This document shows, piece after piece, positions 50,321-62,182 of a stretch of 64,000 bases of DNA. The first letter of the stretch is position 1, and every line of letters begins with the position of its first letter. The notes below the pieces were generated by a model, which searched no databases, was not told where the DNA came from, and saw only the letters and a program-made list of their open reading frames with translations. The DNA lies in the NCBI RefSeq assembly GCF_000220395.1, contig NW_004086063.1:1-64000 (forward strand), in the 5' to 3' direction. The position numbers and the translations under genes were made by a program. The stretch is from Ichthyophthirius multifiliis (Eukaryota > Ciliophora > Oligohymenophorea > Hymenostomatida).

Positions 50321-51979
50321 TCATATATTAAGATTTAATATTTTATTTCTTATTTAAATGTAATATTATTTATTTATTTAAATCTATTTTCCATCAACTA
50401 TTTAATCAATATTGGATTTTTCTGCGAAAACACCGAAATTATTAAAATTTTCTGTAATTAATTAGTTTATTTAGAAAAAGCTTACAAGCTAATCTAATAA
50501 AGCAACTTCTTATTCCAAATCAATACTCAAATTTTAACTTTAAAAACTAGTATGCATCTTCATTTTAATCAAATGATTGATTTCTCTAATAACATTTCTC
50601 AAATACTTTCCTTATTAAATATACAAATCTTCTAAATCTGCAAAATTATTATCAAAAATTTAATTTTCTCCTAAAAAATCTTAATATTTATCTTTCCATG
50701 CAACAAAACTATCTTAATATTTTTACTTGTATTCTAAAATTATATTTTTTATTTTTCCAAAATTATCTGAATTTTAATAAGACATCCAATTTTTTAAATT
50801 TAAAAAATTTACCTAATTCTCACACATGTTTGCCAGTTTTTTTATTTTCACAACTGAATTTTTAAAAAGAAGGTAAGCCATTTTTTCTTTCAAAAGTGGA
50901 CTTTCAATAATATTTGAATTTTCCAAATTTTAAGCCAATTTATAAGCAAATCTACAAAAGTTAATTTAAGCTAAAACAAGTGCTTCATTATTTACGTTTA
51001 ATCCGGTATTTTATTAATATATTTCATTATTTTTTTCTTTCAATATGTTTTCTTATGTATTATTTCCAAGCATAACACTATTACTTCTTTACACTTCTTC
51101 ACAATTATGTAAATTTTATTCATCAAACCCATTCTAAAACGACTTAGATTATCCACTTCTAATAGGAGCTTTTTGTAAAAAAAGAGGATGATATTTTATT
51201 TCTTCGATTCCGATTCTTTATTTTTCATCGATTTATAAACATTTTATAATAAAGTCTTTTGATTCATTTGAAATTTACATATAATCTGGAAATTCAAAAG
51301 GTTAATTTAAAATTTTATACTATAATTCCTATTCATTTTCAGCATTCCAAGGAGGAATTCCGTATAAAAGCTCAAAATATAAAATGGCAATAGACCAAAT
51401 ATCACTTTTAGCAGAATATTCATTCCTAGTAAGGCTTTCAGGGCACATATAAATAGGTGTACCAACTGTATAATAATATTTATAAGGAGGGTCATCAGTA
51501 AATTTTGCAAATCCAAAATCAGCAATTTTAAAAACTCCATCTTTAATAAGTATGTTTGCAGGTTTAATATCTCTATGTATAATATTATTTTTAACCAAAT
51601 CTTTATATCCATTTATAATATGAGTTAATATCTTTAAAGCTTATTCTTCTTTTAAATGTTTGTAATAGTATAAAAGATCTTTTAAATCTCCTTAATTACA
51701 AAATTCAGTTATTATATATGTATTGTTGTTTGTTTAAAATATATCATGTAACTTCAAAATATTAGGATTGTTTATTTTCTATAACTTACGGAGAACTTAC
51801 GTTTCTCTATTTAGTAAATATTTATGGACTTCATTTGTCATTAATTTTAAGTCTATTACTTTTATTGCTGAAAATTCATTAATGTTTTCTTATTTGCCTT
51901 TAAATACTTAAGAACTATATCCTTAACCGATTAAATCACTTAGTAAATATGAATAGTTTTCTATATGCTTTCGTTACAT
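50321..51979 (-). CDS. ULK/ATG1-like serine/threonine kinase
   Basis: One exon of 552 residues. The kinase domain (residues ~9-265) has the Gly loop LIGQGYSSQVFKG, the ATP lysine in FSAIKVIDL (about K40), HRDIKPANIL (HRD 135-137), ADFGFAKF (DFG 154-156), GTPIYMCPE, SDIWSIAILYFELLYGIPPW and a final RIGIEEIKYHPLF. HRDIKPANIL with ADFGFAK and CPE is the ULK/ATG1 pattern. The C-terminal ~250 residues are mostly helical (ALVLAQINFCRFAYKLAQNL, LLDQLVSFFQINQLI), which fits the tandem helical C-terminal region of ATG1/ULK. A role in autophagy is inferred from the family; ULK3/ULK4-type functions in cilia are an alternative. The ATG at 51979 is chosen because it directly precedes the domain; no upstream ATG is in frame. 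Confidence 0.85.
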
Positions 51980-52704
51980 TAATAAAGGATGATGTTTTTG
52001 TACTATTTTTTGTTAAGTATTTAAATTGTGATAGGTCTTTTTTAAATATATTTTAATTTTAATTTTTGCTTTTATTTTTATTTTATTTAAACTTGTAAAT
52101 TATGAACAGAATACTGAGGATGTGGGTTATATTAGTGCATTTTTATTTTTTACATTTTTTTTAACTATTATAATTTGTTATTTAATAAAATAAAAATAAA
52201 AATTTAGTAAAAAACAATGTTTTGGTTTTATTTTTTATTTATTTTATTAACTTATAAATATAATTAGTTATTAAATAAAATTTAATGTATTAAAAAAATA
52301 TTATAAATAAGCATGCAGCATGCATGCTTATTTATAATTATTTTTATGTAAAATTAATTATTGAATTATCTCTCCTTAATTTTTTATAAATAATAATTGT
52401 TTTGTTATTAAGATTAATAAATTAAGTAAAGTATTAATAAAAATTTTTATATCTATATAATATAATTATTATATTTGATAATAATTGTTAATTATTCTTT
52501 TGATATATAGAATTATTATAATACTTATCAAAATAATTTTATAAAAAGTTTAGTAAATTAGAATTAACTATTTTTGTTAAAATAAATAAAAATAATAGTT
52601 TTTAAAAATATATAAAAATTCAAAATTTTTATATAAAAATTATAGTTAATTTATCCTCTCCTGTTATAAAAAAATAGAGTAGAAAAATCTTTTTAAAAAA
52701 ATTC
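51980..52704. other. AT-rich spacer holding a 37-bp palindrome
   Basis: This separates the kinase start from the DNAJB12-like stop. Apart from the palindrome at 52301-52337, only A/T low-complexity sequence was seen. Confidence 0.5.
52301..52337. repeat. Perfect 16-bp inverted repeat, 5-nt loop
   Basis: The left arm TTATAAATAAGCATGC (52301-52316) and right arm GCATGCTTATTTATAA (52322-52337) are exact reverse complements around AGCAT. The inner GCATGC blocks make it the most G+C-containing point of the spacer. It could be a protein-binding site, a transcript-end hairpin or a relic of a mobile element; nothing decides between these. Confidence 0.9.
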
Positions 52705-53598
52705 TCAAGAAATAATATAAAATCTGTCTAAATCTTAAAATTGAGAACTAATATCATCAAAAATGTCACACATATTTAAATCAACCCTTTCACTTTATTA
52801 TTTATAATATTTTTAGTCTCTAGAAGTCCAAGCATAATTAGCTTGCTTGATGAGTTATTTTTTATAATATAGGTTTTATTTACACTAATGATAAATTTTA
52901 CTCAAATATTCTTATTCGACTTCTTATTCAACCTTTGGAAGAAAATTAAAATCATTTCCAATTTATTTTTAGAAATTTTCTTCAACAAAATATTAAATTT
53001 TCAATAATTAAGTTTCTCGTAAAACATTATAATTACGATCACTTTACAAGGAAAAGAGAGGGCTTTATGTGAAAATACTTTAAATAACACCTGAAAAAAT
53101 AATAATAAATAGAGGAATCATTTAAAATATTCCTCCTAATTTATTTTACTTTTACTATTATTATTATTAATTATTTTGTTATTATCCTCTTCTTTATTAC
53201 TACCTATTATACATATAAGTTCTTTAAAATTTCATTGACCCACCTCCAAAAATAAAATTAAATATGTCTTCTGCATCCACATAATCATCATTATATTATT
53301 ATTAATAATGCTTATAATGCTGTTCGGGTTCTTCGCTTCCTGTTTAATCATAAAATGCCCTTTTTTCTGTATTTGTAAGACAATCATAAGCTTAAGCTAT
53401 TTTTTTAAAAACTTCTTATGCCCCAGGAAGTTTTAATTTATCTGGATGGTATTTTAAAGCTAATTTTTTATATGCTTTCTTTATGTCATCTTCCGAAGCA
53501 TTTTTCTCTACACCTAAGATTTCATAAAAATCCTTTATTTATAACATCCTTTTTACATCTTCTTAACTTATTAATATTCGTTTTTGCGGATCACTCAT
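52705..53598 (-). CDS. DNAJB12/14-like ER membrane J-domain co-chaperone
   Basis: A single exon of 297 residues. The J domain covers residues ~21-85: [20 protein letters not shown], then LALKYHPDK with the HPD tripeptide at 51-53, and [14 protein letters not shown] Phe/Gly-rich stretch [15 protein letters not shown] and a Gln-rich linker follow. A transmembrane helix ([20 protein letters not shown]) and the downstream YFVEENFQKQIGNDF and LSKIYHQCKQNLYYKKQLI match the DUF1977 region of DNAJB12/14. These proteins sit in the ER membrane with the J domain in the cytosol and recruit Hsp70 for quality control of membrane proteins. Start ATG 53598 and stop are clear and there is no frame slip. Confidence 0.93.
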
Positions 53599-54772
53599 AT
53601 TTTTAATATATATTTATAAATATTATTTTGTTAAATTATTAATTTAAATTAAAAAATTTTATATGCATGTAATAATAATTATTTTAGTTTTAAGCTCTTA
53701 TAAATATTTAAATATTAAATAATATTTTAAAAATAAGTAGTTTTATATGTATGTCTTTAAAAAATTTAAATAATTTTATATTTTGTTCTTTATAAAATCT
53801 TTGTAATATAATGCAAAACTAGCTTTTCATAAATATTTTTAAATTAATAATAATCAATATTATTTTATTTTAAATACCATTTATAGATATTTTAGTATAT
53901 AATTGCTTCATATTTGTATATTTTATGCTTGAAATAAAATAAAATATTATAAAAAATAATTTTTGTAAATTTATATATGAAGAGTTTCGAAAAGTTATAT
54001 TTCATTAAAACACATATAAACTAAAATTCAAATATAAATGTATTTATTTTTGATTATGATTATACATTAAATGTTTATTTGATAAAAAAAAAACTATACA
54101 TTACAATATATATTTATACATAGTTATTTATTTATTACTCTCTCTCATATAACTTAAATTTTAAAAATTTTTAGATTATGAAATATATTATTAAATTCCT
54201 TAAAAAAACTGAAGATATCTCCCCCTCCCTTATTTTATATATTATAATAATCATAAAATATAATTTTATATTAAGGTAAATCTATATACATAATAAAATA
54301 TTAATTTATATATTTAATTTATCTAATAATCATATTATAAAAATATTGAAAATAGTTATCTTTTATAATATAAAAATATTTTTTTTGATAAAAAAAAATA
54401 TAATAAAAGATACCCCGCGGTATATTAATTGACTATTATATTTTAAAATTAAAATATTTTTTTGTATTAGTAAATAATTCTTAAAAAATATTTTTACATA
54501 TTAATATCAATTTTAATCATATATAATTTTTATTTTAAATCTTTTACAATATAATTTGAAATATATTAATTTATTTTTACATAACTTACTCTATATTTTT
54601 TTTTATGTAATTTTATTTAAAAAACTTAATCAAAATAAAAATCTTTGATTTATTTTTTCACATTTTTTTTGTTTTTGTTTGTTAAAGTTTTAAAATAAAA
54701 AATAATAAAAAAAAAATCAAGTATATATATATATATTTAAATAAAATAAATAAAATCAAAATATTTTAAAAG
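53599..54772. other. AT-rich spacer with two small GC clusters
   Basis: No gene was seen in 1.17 kb. Two short GC-rich spots stand out: a pyrimidine run at 54218-54231 and a GC palindrome at 54410-54423. Both are too short to be RNA genes. Confidence 0.5.
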
Positions 54773-56787
54773 TCAATTAATACTAGAAAAACTTTAAATA
54801 TTTTGATTATGATCTTCATCTTATTATTATTTTTCTTATTATAATTATTATACTTCTATCTATTAAGAAATGCTTTTTCCCATTTTATCCAAATTAAATC
54901 CCTCAATATCAAAATTATTAACAGACTAAAAGCTTAAATCATATTTAGGTGAGTTAGTGATAATTGGATATTCTAAATACAAATTATTAGTCGCATTATC
55001 TTTATCTTATTATTTATATAAAGGACTAAACATAATATAATTTTAGTAATTGCTATTATTTATAAAGCTATTATTATTTATACCTTAATTAGTAATATTT
55101 TCATATATTGCGTCATTATTATTAATATTTTAATGCAATTCTTCTTTACTATTTTTAAAATAAGACATAAAGTCATTGCTTTTATCTAATGTTTATAATT
55201 AATTAAGAGATTTTATTTTTAATTCTTAAGATGAATTTAAATTTTAAATCTGCATATTATTGTTTTTTTATTCGACATAACTATTGTCAGCACAAATTCT
55301 TTTTAAATTTGTATTTTCAAATTATTAAAGGCTTTACTTTTCTCCATTATTTAATTGAATATAATTTCCTTTTTTCTAAATATACCCTTAAATTATTTAT
55401 TCTAATAATATTTTATTTGTAGGATCATTGTCATCTAATATTTATTGTATCAATTTCTGTACTGAATTTAAATCTTGCTTCTTCTTATTTAATGTTAATG
55501 AAACTATTCCTGCATTATTATGTGTGTTATTATTATTGCTAATCTTTTATGTTTAATATTAAAATTAGGATAAGTAATTAATAATTATTTTATACATTAA
55601 TGGCTTATATATCTTAATTTATAATTTTTCTTTATTAATTATTTTCTTAAAATATTAGTTTATCTATATTTTTTAAAATTCCTTATTTACTCTGTTCTTA
55701 AAATAAATTATTATTATCAATTTCATCGAAAATTTCTTTATTTTTAAATATTATTTAAATAAAATTTAAAATAATTTTATTTTTAAAAAATTACATAAAT
55801 TTTTCTTATTTTAATTATAATAATTCAATTGCATATTCTAATTATTATTAAATTGATTATTTACACTTTAATGATTAAATTATTTTGAGAAAAACATTAA
55901 CAACATAAACAATCTTTCCGCTCTCTTTTCGTCAATTTCACTATAAAATAATAAACTATTATAATTAAACCAAAAAACAATATAATTTACTTTTATTTCC
56001 TTATTTCATCCCATAAAATTTTATTTTCTTTCAATAACTATTCATGTTATTAAATAAGCATTTGTATTGCAACGTCTAAATCATGTTATTTATTTTTAAA
56101 ATTAAGAATTTCATTTAAAAAATTATTATAATCTTATTTAAATGATCCTTAAAAATCTTATTAATCAGTAAATAAGTTTAAATGATCATCTTAACCTAAA
56201 AATTATTTTGTAATACTATTATTTTCCTTATTATTAAAATGTATTAAATCATCATTAAAATTATTGCTATTATCATTATTTTTTCTTTTTATTTCTGAAA
56301 GTAAATACCTTTTATTTTTTAAAAAAAAATTATACATAAAATACTATTAAATATTTAAATTTACTTATTTCCCTTTTGAAATAATAGATTTTTATATTCA
56401 GTATCGCCTCTTTCATTTCTTACTTTATGAAAATCATACATATTTAACTTTTTATAATAATAAATTAATTATTATATTTGAATAAATCTACTTATCGCAC
56501 AAAAGAAGCATAATTATTGTGTTTAAAATATTATGGCAATAATTAGTCACGAAACGTATTTAGTTTTTTTATCAAAAATGATTTTCCATCTTCACTCCAA
56601 CAAACTATATTATGATAATCTTCATTCTTTTATAAAAAAATTATTAATTAATAAAAAGTAAAATAAAAAAAAATACTTCTAACATTTCATATGTTTTAAG
56701 TAAAAAAGTGGGAATTGAACTTCTAGTTCTGCTTTATATATGCTTTTTATGGGATTATTTTAAGAAATAGGGAGTAAATTATATCAT
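54773..56787 (-). CDS. Heat-shock transcription factor (HSF)
   Basis: The start is MIQFTPYFLKQSHKKHIQSR (ATG 56787). Introns 56627-56676, 56448-56491, 56309-56364 and 55941-55990 assemble a complete HSF DNA-binding domain at residues ~25-120: IPTFLLKTYEMLE, NIVCWSEDGKSFLIKKLNTF, LLPQYFKHNNYASFVRQ, LNMYDFHKVRNERGDTEY, LLFQKGNKYLLSEIKRK. The VRQLNMYDFHKV recognition helix is conserved. A coiled-coil trimerisation region follows (VAIQMLIQQHEQLLKENKIL) and then a long Asn/Gln-rich tail with short hydrophobic/acidic patches typical of activation domains. At most about 600 residues; one or two further short introns are likely between 55.5 and 55.85 kb, where the frame passes through unnatural sequence. 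HSF binds inverted nGAAn elements of heat-shock genes; two J-protein genes lie in the same window but no regulatory link is shown. Confidence 0.92.
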
Positions 56788-57127
56788 AAAAGGGTAATCT
56801 TTATAATAATGAAAAAAAAAAAAAAATTATTTTTATTATTAATTTTTATAAAAAATTTTCTAATTCTTGATATTTAATAAAGCTGTAAAAAATAAAAATA
56901 AATATAATATAATAAATACAAAAATAAAGATGTTAAGACAAAAAAAAAATATATAATAAAAAGTTTAAATATTTAATTAAAAAAAATGAAATATATTGAT
57001 AATAAGAATAAAAAAAATTATTAATTAAAATAGAAATTAATTAAAAATTTATTATATTAAAAAAAAATTATTATAATAATAGAAATAATAATATTAAAAA
57101 AAAAAATTATATAAGAAAAAAAAAAAA

Positions 57128-57130
<3 letters not shown>

Positions 57131-57170
<40 letters not shown>
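57131..57170. repeat. (TA)n microsatellite, about 20 units
   Basis: An uninterrupted TA dinucleotide run lies in the spacer between HSF and the next gene. It can extrude as a cruciform; no function is implied. Confidence 0.9.
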
Positions 57171-57177
<7 letters not shown>

Positions 57178-57240
57178 AATATAAAAATTAATATATTAAA
57201 TTATAAAATAATTATAATAATAAAAATAAAATACAAAATA

Positions 57241-57321
57241 ATAATAAAATAATAATAATAATAATAATAATAATAATTATAATACTAATAATTATAATAA
57301 TAATAATAATAATAATAATAA
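57241..57321. repeat. (AAT)n trinucleotide repeats
   Basis: Two blocks of AAT units are separated by a short imperfect segment. Adjacent sequence is also A/T-only, so this is non-coding simple sequence. Confidence 0.85.
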
Positions 57322-57776
57322 TTATATTATAAATAAATATAAAAAAAATATAATATATATAATAATAAATTAATTATAAAAATTATATAATAATAAAACA
57401 TTAATATAAATATTAAATTTTTTTTAATAATCTTAATTTATATTTATAATAATTTTTTTATTTATATTTTTTAAATTATATTTATATCTATAAAATCTTA
57501 ATTTAATTATTATAATATATTAATTTTTATAATCTTTTTTCTTATAAATAATTTAATCATATTAATTTATTAATAATATATTAGAAAAAATATACATTAT
57601 ATATATAAAAATTATTTAATTAAATATCTTTTTAATTTCAATAAATATTAAATAAAAATTTTATGAAAGATAATAAATATTAAATAAATTTTTTTGAAAG
57701 ATAATAAATATTTTTATTATTTATTATATCTAAAAAATAAAAATTATATTTTTTTTTAATCTAAAGAAAAAAAAAA

Positions 57777-59187
57777 ATGATAAATTCATTAAATTTAACT
57801 ACAAAATTAGGCTTATTTATAAAAATTCAATTTTAATTTGCTAAGTTTCCAGCATCTAAGTAAATACTAGCTGATAAAAAATTAGGATTTACACGTTTTA
57901 TGCCAAATGAATCGTTTAAGGATGATTTGTATTTTCCTTTAGAAAACTTAATACATTTATAAGCTTTTGAAGATGTAAAAATATATAAAATTTTAATAAG
58001 TCAATAATCCATTAAAAAAGTTAATAAATCATATAAAATAAAATCCTAATTTAACAATAGAAGCTCGTCCTTTATGTACTTTATTATATAGAATTGCAGA
58101 GCAAGGTAGGAATGAACCAAAAGTATTTGAAGAACTAGAAAAACACTTATATAAATATAAAGAAAATATTTCATACAGATGCGCTTTTGGTGGCTTATAT
58201 GCAAGTTATAAATCTAATTATGCAAGTCCATATATGATTTAATTTTTTGAAGATGAATTTATAAGGACTAAAGAAGAAGCGAGTAAAAAAAATATAAAAA
58301 AATAATAAAAATATGTTTTAAAAAGATGCTTTTGAGGCTGTTTAATTACTTAAAGCTTTTAGTTTTAATAATACTAAATCTCATAATTACAAAGAATAAT
58401 TTTTCCTTTAATATTTAAAACCTATAATCGTAAATAATTTTAAATAAGTGAAGAATTTTAACTTTAATTTATTCGATTTATTTACAGGTAATAAAATTAT
58501 TTCTTTTAAATATAATTAAAAAAAACAGGTTTATTCGATAATAAAATATTTGACGAAGAAATATGGGAATAAGTTTTAAAAGTAATTCCTTATAGGAAAG
58601 GACAAACTTAATTAGAAAGAGTAACAACTGTATACGAGATTTTATAAAATATATAAGAAAACAAATTATTAAAGTAAGATGTATCTAAATATTTAGGTTT
58701 TGTTAGATATAAACTAAAAAACAAACCAGATTTTAAATGGATTTATAATTTAAAAGAATAAAGAATCTATACTTATGATGAAATGATAGAAAAAAGAGAA
58801 CATTACCAGTATAAAAATTAAGCTTAACATAAATATAGAAAGAGCAATAAAGAATATGTTGAAAGATATGAACTTTCAAAATCAGATAAAAAAAAATTTC
58901 TTGCTGAAGAAGCAGATTAAGAAAAATAAGTTCAATTAGAAACACTTGTTTACGAAATGTTTGAAAAAAAAAATCAAGGAGAACTTAAAGATGATGATGA
59001 TTTCAAAACAATAACAGGAAAATATGATGACATTATTAAAGAATTATAACAGTTAGAAAAATAAAAAAAAACTGAACAAAAAAATGAAGAGGATGAAGAA
59101 GATAAAGGAGAGGTAGAAGAAGAAGAAGAATAAGAATAGGAAAATTAAGAATATTCAGAAGACATAAGTTTATCAAGGAAAAAATGA
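57777..59187 (+). CDS. Unrecognised protein, possibly mitochondrial
   Basis: Four exons (introns 57975-58020, 58283-58325, 58488-58528) join in frame to 426 residues. The N-terminus MINSLNLTTKLGLFIKIQFQ then FAKFPASK, lacking acidic residues, resembles a mitochondrial presequence. The middle contains helical, repeat-like phrases: EARPLCTLLYRIAEQGRNEP, YRCAFGGLYASYKSNY, AVQLLKAFSFNN, EIWEQVLKVIPYRKGQTQLE, which suggest an alpha-helical repeat protein of the kind used in organelle RNA or ribosome work. The C-terminus is a charged coil ending in an acidic run (EEDEEDKGEVEEEEE). I do not recognise the family; mitochondrial location and RNA-related role are inference only. Confidence 0.75.
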
Positions 59188-59384
59188 AACAATTATAATT
59201 AACCAAAAAAAATACTTTCTATTTTTTTATTAATAATAATTATATTTAATTATGTATTTTATATGTAAAATTAAAGTTTATTTAAAAATATAATTAAAAA
59301 ATAATATAATTTAATTTATTTTTTATCTAAAATATAATAAAATAAAATAAAATAATATAAAAAAAAGATGAATATAAAATAAAG

Positions 59385-59428
<44 letters not shown>

Positions 59429-60242
59429 TATATATATATTAAATATATTTTTTTTAAATATTTATACAAATAATTATTATTTTTTAAAAATTTCATTTAT
59501 ATAATTTTATGTTTATTATTATTTAAAAATTTAACATTTAATATTTAAAACCTATTTATAACTAATGTATTATTTATTTTTAATTATAAATATAATATAA
59601 GTAAATATTTTAATTCCTATAATTTTTAGTTTAAAATTATTGTATCAGGCATATTATTTTATTTTTAATAATACTAAATTATTTATTAATTACTTGTTAT
59701 TTTTGAATATTAAATATTTTGTTTTGTTTACTTTTTTATATATATTTTTTGATATTTTATTTATTTTTAAATATTTTTTATTATAAAATAATAAATTTAT
59801 TTTTTATTAAAATATTATACTTTTATTGATATAAATTATTTTTGTTATTTAAAAGTTCTAAATATTTTATTTTAGATACCAATTTCATATTAAAAGTTAA
59901 TTTTATATATGATTTAATATTTTTCATAAAAAAATTTAATTTAATACAATTCTTCTTTAAATGTTTTATATTAAGTATTTATTTTACTATTTTTTTTTTA
60001 ACAAATTCATAATAAATATTATATATAGAATTACACATCTAATTAATTTTTAATATATTTTTATGTTAAATTAATATTATATTTTATTATAAATTAAAAA
60101 TATTATTTTTTTAATTTAATTTTTAATCTATAATTTTATAAACAAAAATTAATTATTTTTAATAATTGTTAAAAACATTTTAGATTATAAAAATATTATT
60201 AAATAAAAAATTTATTATTTAAAAAAATATAAATTTATATAT
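59188..60242. other. AT-rich convergent spacer with TA runs
   Basis: Interrupted TA dinucleotide arrays lie at about 59385-59440. The rest is A/T low-complexity with long T-rich stretches. No gene was seen. Confidence 0.55.
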
Positions 60243-61198
60243 TCAACAGTTGCAATTTTTTTATCTTTTTTAAATGCTTTCTGTTTAGTCTTATAATTTT
60301 TATCCTTTAAATTATTATTTTTTAAATATGTCTATGTTTTATTATTGTATTTTTTCAATTAATTATTAAAATAAATCCTTTTTTTAAATTAAAAATTTTA
60401 AAGAATTTTTTTTTACATTTATTCCTTAATTTTCTTTTGCACTTGTATATCTATTAATAGCATCTATATCCTTTTTAAAAAATAGAATATAATAAAAATA
60501 ATTAGCTTAACTAAAATTTATTTAAAAATAAATAAATAAACTCTTGCAATTCTTTAAACTTCATCAAAATCAACTTATTATTATTCAATCAAATCGATCT
60601 TGTTTCCAACAATAGAAAGGACTTTGAAATATATACAAATGAAATAAAGAATTACTAAATAATATTTACAAAAAATTAATATAAAATACTTATATTATCA
60701 GGTCCTTTCGTTTAAAGCTCTTTTATCCAAATTTTTAAAGATTCAAAAGATTATTAATTAGTTATATCATACACAATAATTCCAACTTTTGAATCTAAAT
60801 ATTAAGTTAAATAATTATTCTTAATATTAATTTAAAAATATAAAACCTCTATAATATAAAGGGGCAAGTGACTTATACTTTTCTTGTCCAGCAGTATCCC
60901 ATATCTAAATTTATACTTAAATATTATGTTTCTAATTTTATTTTTTTTATTTTTTATAACTTAAAATTTATATGATTTGCCATCTTTCTAAATTGTTTTA
61001 TGTTTAAAAGATGCTCCTAAAGTACTTTAAGAATTATCTGAATAATAATCTTATACAAACCTCAATATAATACTACTTTTTCCAACACCTTTTATCATTT
61101 TTTTATAATATCAAATAAATATTAATTTTAAATTTTTAGTATAAATTTTTAAAACCTGAATCACCTAATATAACTACTTTGATTTCATCGGCATGCAT
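60243..61198 (-). CDS. Rab-family small GTPase (Rab5/22-like)
   Basis: About 200 residues split by five or six introns, the first at 61089-61155 inside the P-loop. All G motifs are present: G1 LGDSGVGKSSIILRF (residues ~11-25), effector/switch I YSDNSQSTLGASF with Thr, G3 WDTAGQEKYKSLAPLYYRG, VGIIVYDITN, G4 VGNKIDL and G5 YTSAKEN. LAPLYYRG in switch II is characteristic of Rab5/21/22-type Rabs, which act on early endosomes; exact assignment is inference. The C-terminus ends KNCNC, a CxC double-cysteine geranylgeranylation signal. Start ATG 61198 gives MHADEIKVVILGDSG. The exon joins at IWDTAGQ, DSKVGII, ILSIVGNK, DIDAINRYTSAKEN and DLFQQLIEK all restore the expected Rab sequence. Confidence 0.92.
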
Positions 61199-61225
61199 TT
61201 TATAATTAATTTTATAATTATACTT

Positions 61226-61270
<45 letters not shown>

Positions 61271-61623
61271 TTATATATTATTAAATTAAAAACTAATTTA
61301 TAAATAATATATTTTTTTTTATTTAAATATATTAAATATTATTTTTAATTAAATAAAATAAAAAATATTAAAAATAAGATATAATAAATAATATAAATTT
61401 ATATTTAAGAATTTACGAAGCTATTAAATAAATCGAATTCCAATTTTTTTAGATTTCAATCAAGAATAAAAAATTTTAATAAAATATATATTTGAATTAA
61501 ATCATTTATATATATATACCTGATTTAATTATGTATTTTTAATAGAATTAGGTACTTAACTTTTAATAATTTTTTCATTATTTTTATAAAAGCTCGATTG
61601 AAAATAATAAAAAATTCAAAGAA
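61199..61623. other. AT-rich spacer
   Basis: This lies upstream of the divergent Rab gene and weak ORF. It contains TA-rich runs near 61229-61275 and no recognised site. Confidence 0.5.
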
Positions 61624-62182
61624 ATGAGTTTTTAAATAAATATAACATAAAAAATATAATAATCTAAAACAATAAATTATAATAAATTTCTAAAAAAAAA
61701 TAAAAGATTAAATTTTGTATAATATAAAGTTTAATAATACAGAATTAGCGGTAGAATGTTTAAAAAATAAAATATCAATATGCAGAATATAGAAAATTGC
61801 AAAAAGTATTTGTGACTTTAATTTTACAATCGATATGTTAAATAGTTTAGGCGACTAATAAACTCATAAATAGCTGAAAAGTTAATAATTATTAGCTTTG
61901 TAATAAATGATTTAAAAAATAAAAAAAGAGTTTTTTAAATATTAAAAAATCGATTAATACGATAATATAAAGAAAGTTATTATTTTAATTAGAAAAAGTC
62001 TAAAACATATTAAAATTGTAGTGAAAACTGAAAAAAATATAATAATAACGATTATATTTTATATTTTCGTTTATTTAGATATAAATAAAATTGTTTAGAA
62101 TTAAGTATTTCTAATTATCAACAATATTTTTATTTTATCATTAAAAATAAATTATAAATTAAAATTAGAATCTATACATTGA
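61624..62182 (+). CDS. Weak hypothetical ORF (~185 aa) with one frame slip
   Basis: The ATG at 61624 opens MSFQINITQKIQQSKTINYN; removing one base from the A9 run at 61692-61700 connects it to IKDQILYNIKFNNTELAVEC and LKNKISICRIQKIAKSICDF, then LGDQQTHKQLKSQQLLALQQ, ending at TGA 62180. The basic helical composition is protein-like, but the last 60 residues become Ile-rich noise, so the true 3' end may be an unspliced intron. A vague similarity to small helical ESCRT-III proteins was considered and is too weak to name. It may be a real short gene, a decaying copy or chance. Confidence 0.35.

Larger units (their letters stand above)
56788..57776. other. Simple-sequence spacer
   Basis: Nearly a kilobase of A/T low-complexity sequence with the TA and AAT arrays listed separately. 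No coding frame has protein-like composition. Confidence 0.6.

Noticed and set aside
61624-62182. ESCRT-III (CHMP1-like) protein
   Set aside because: Only a loose helical resemblance; no conserved CHMP signature and the C-terminal MIM motif is absent.
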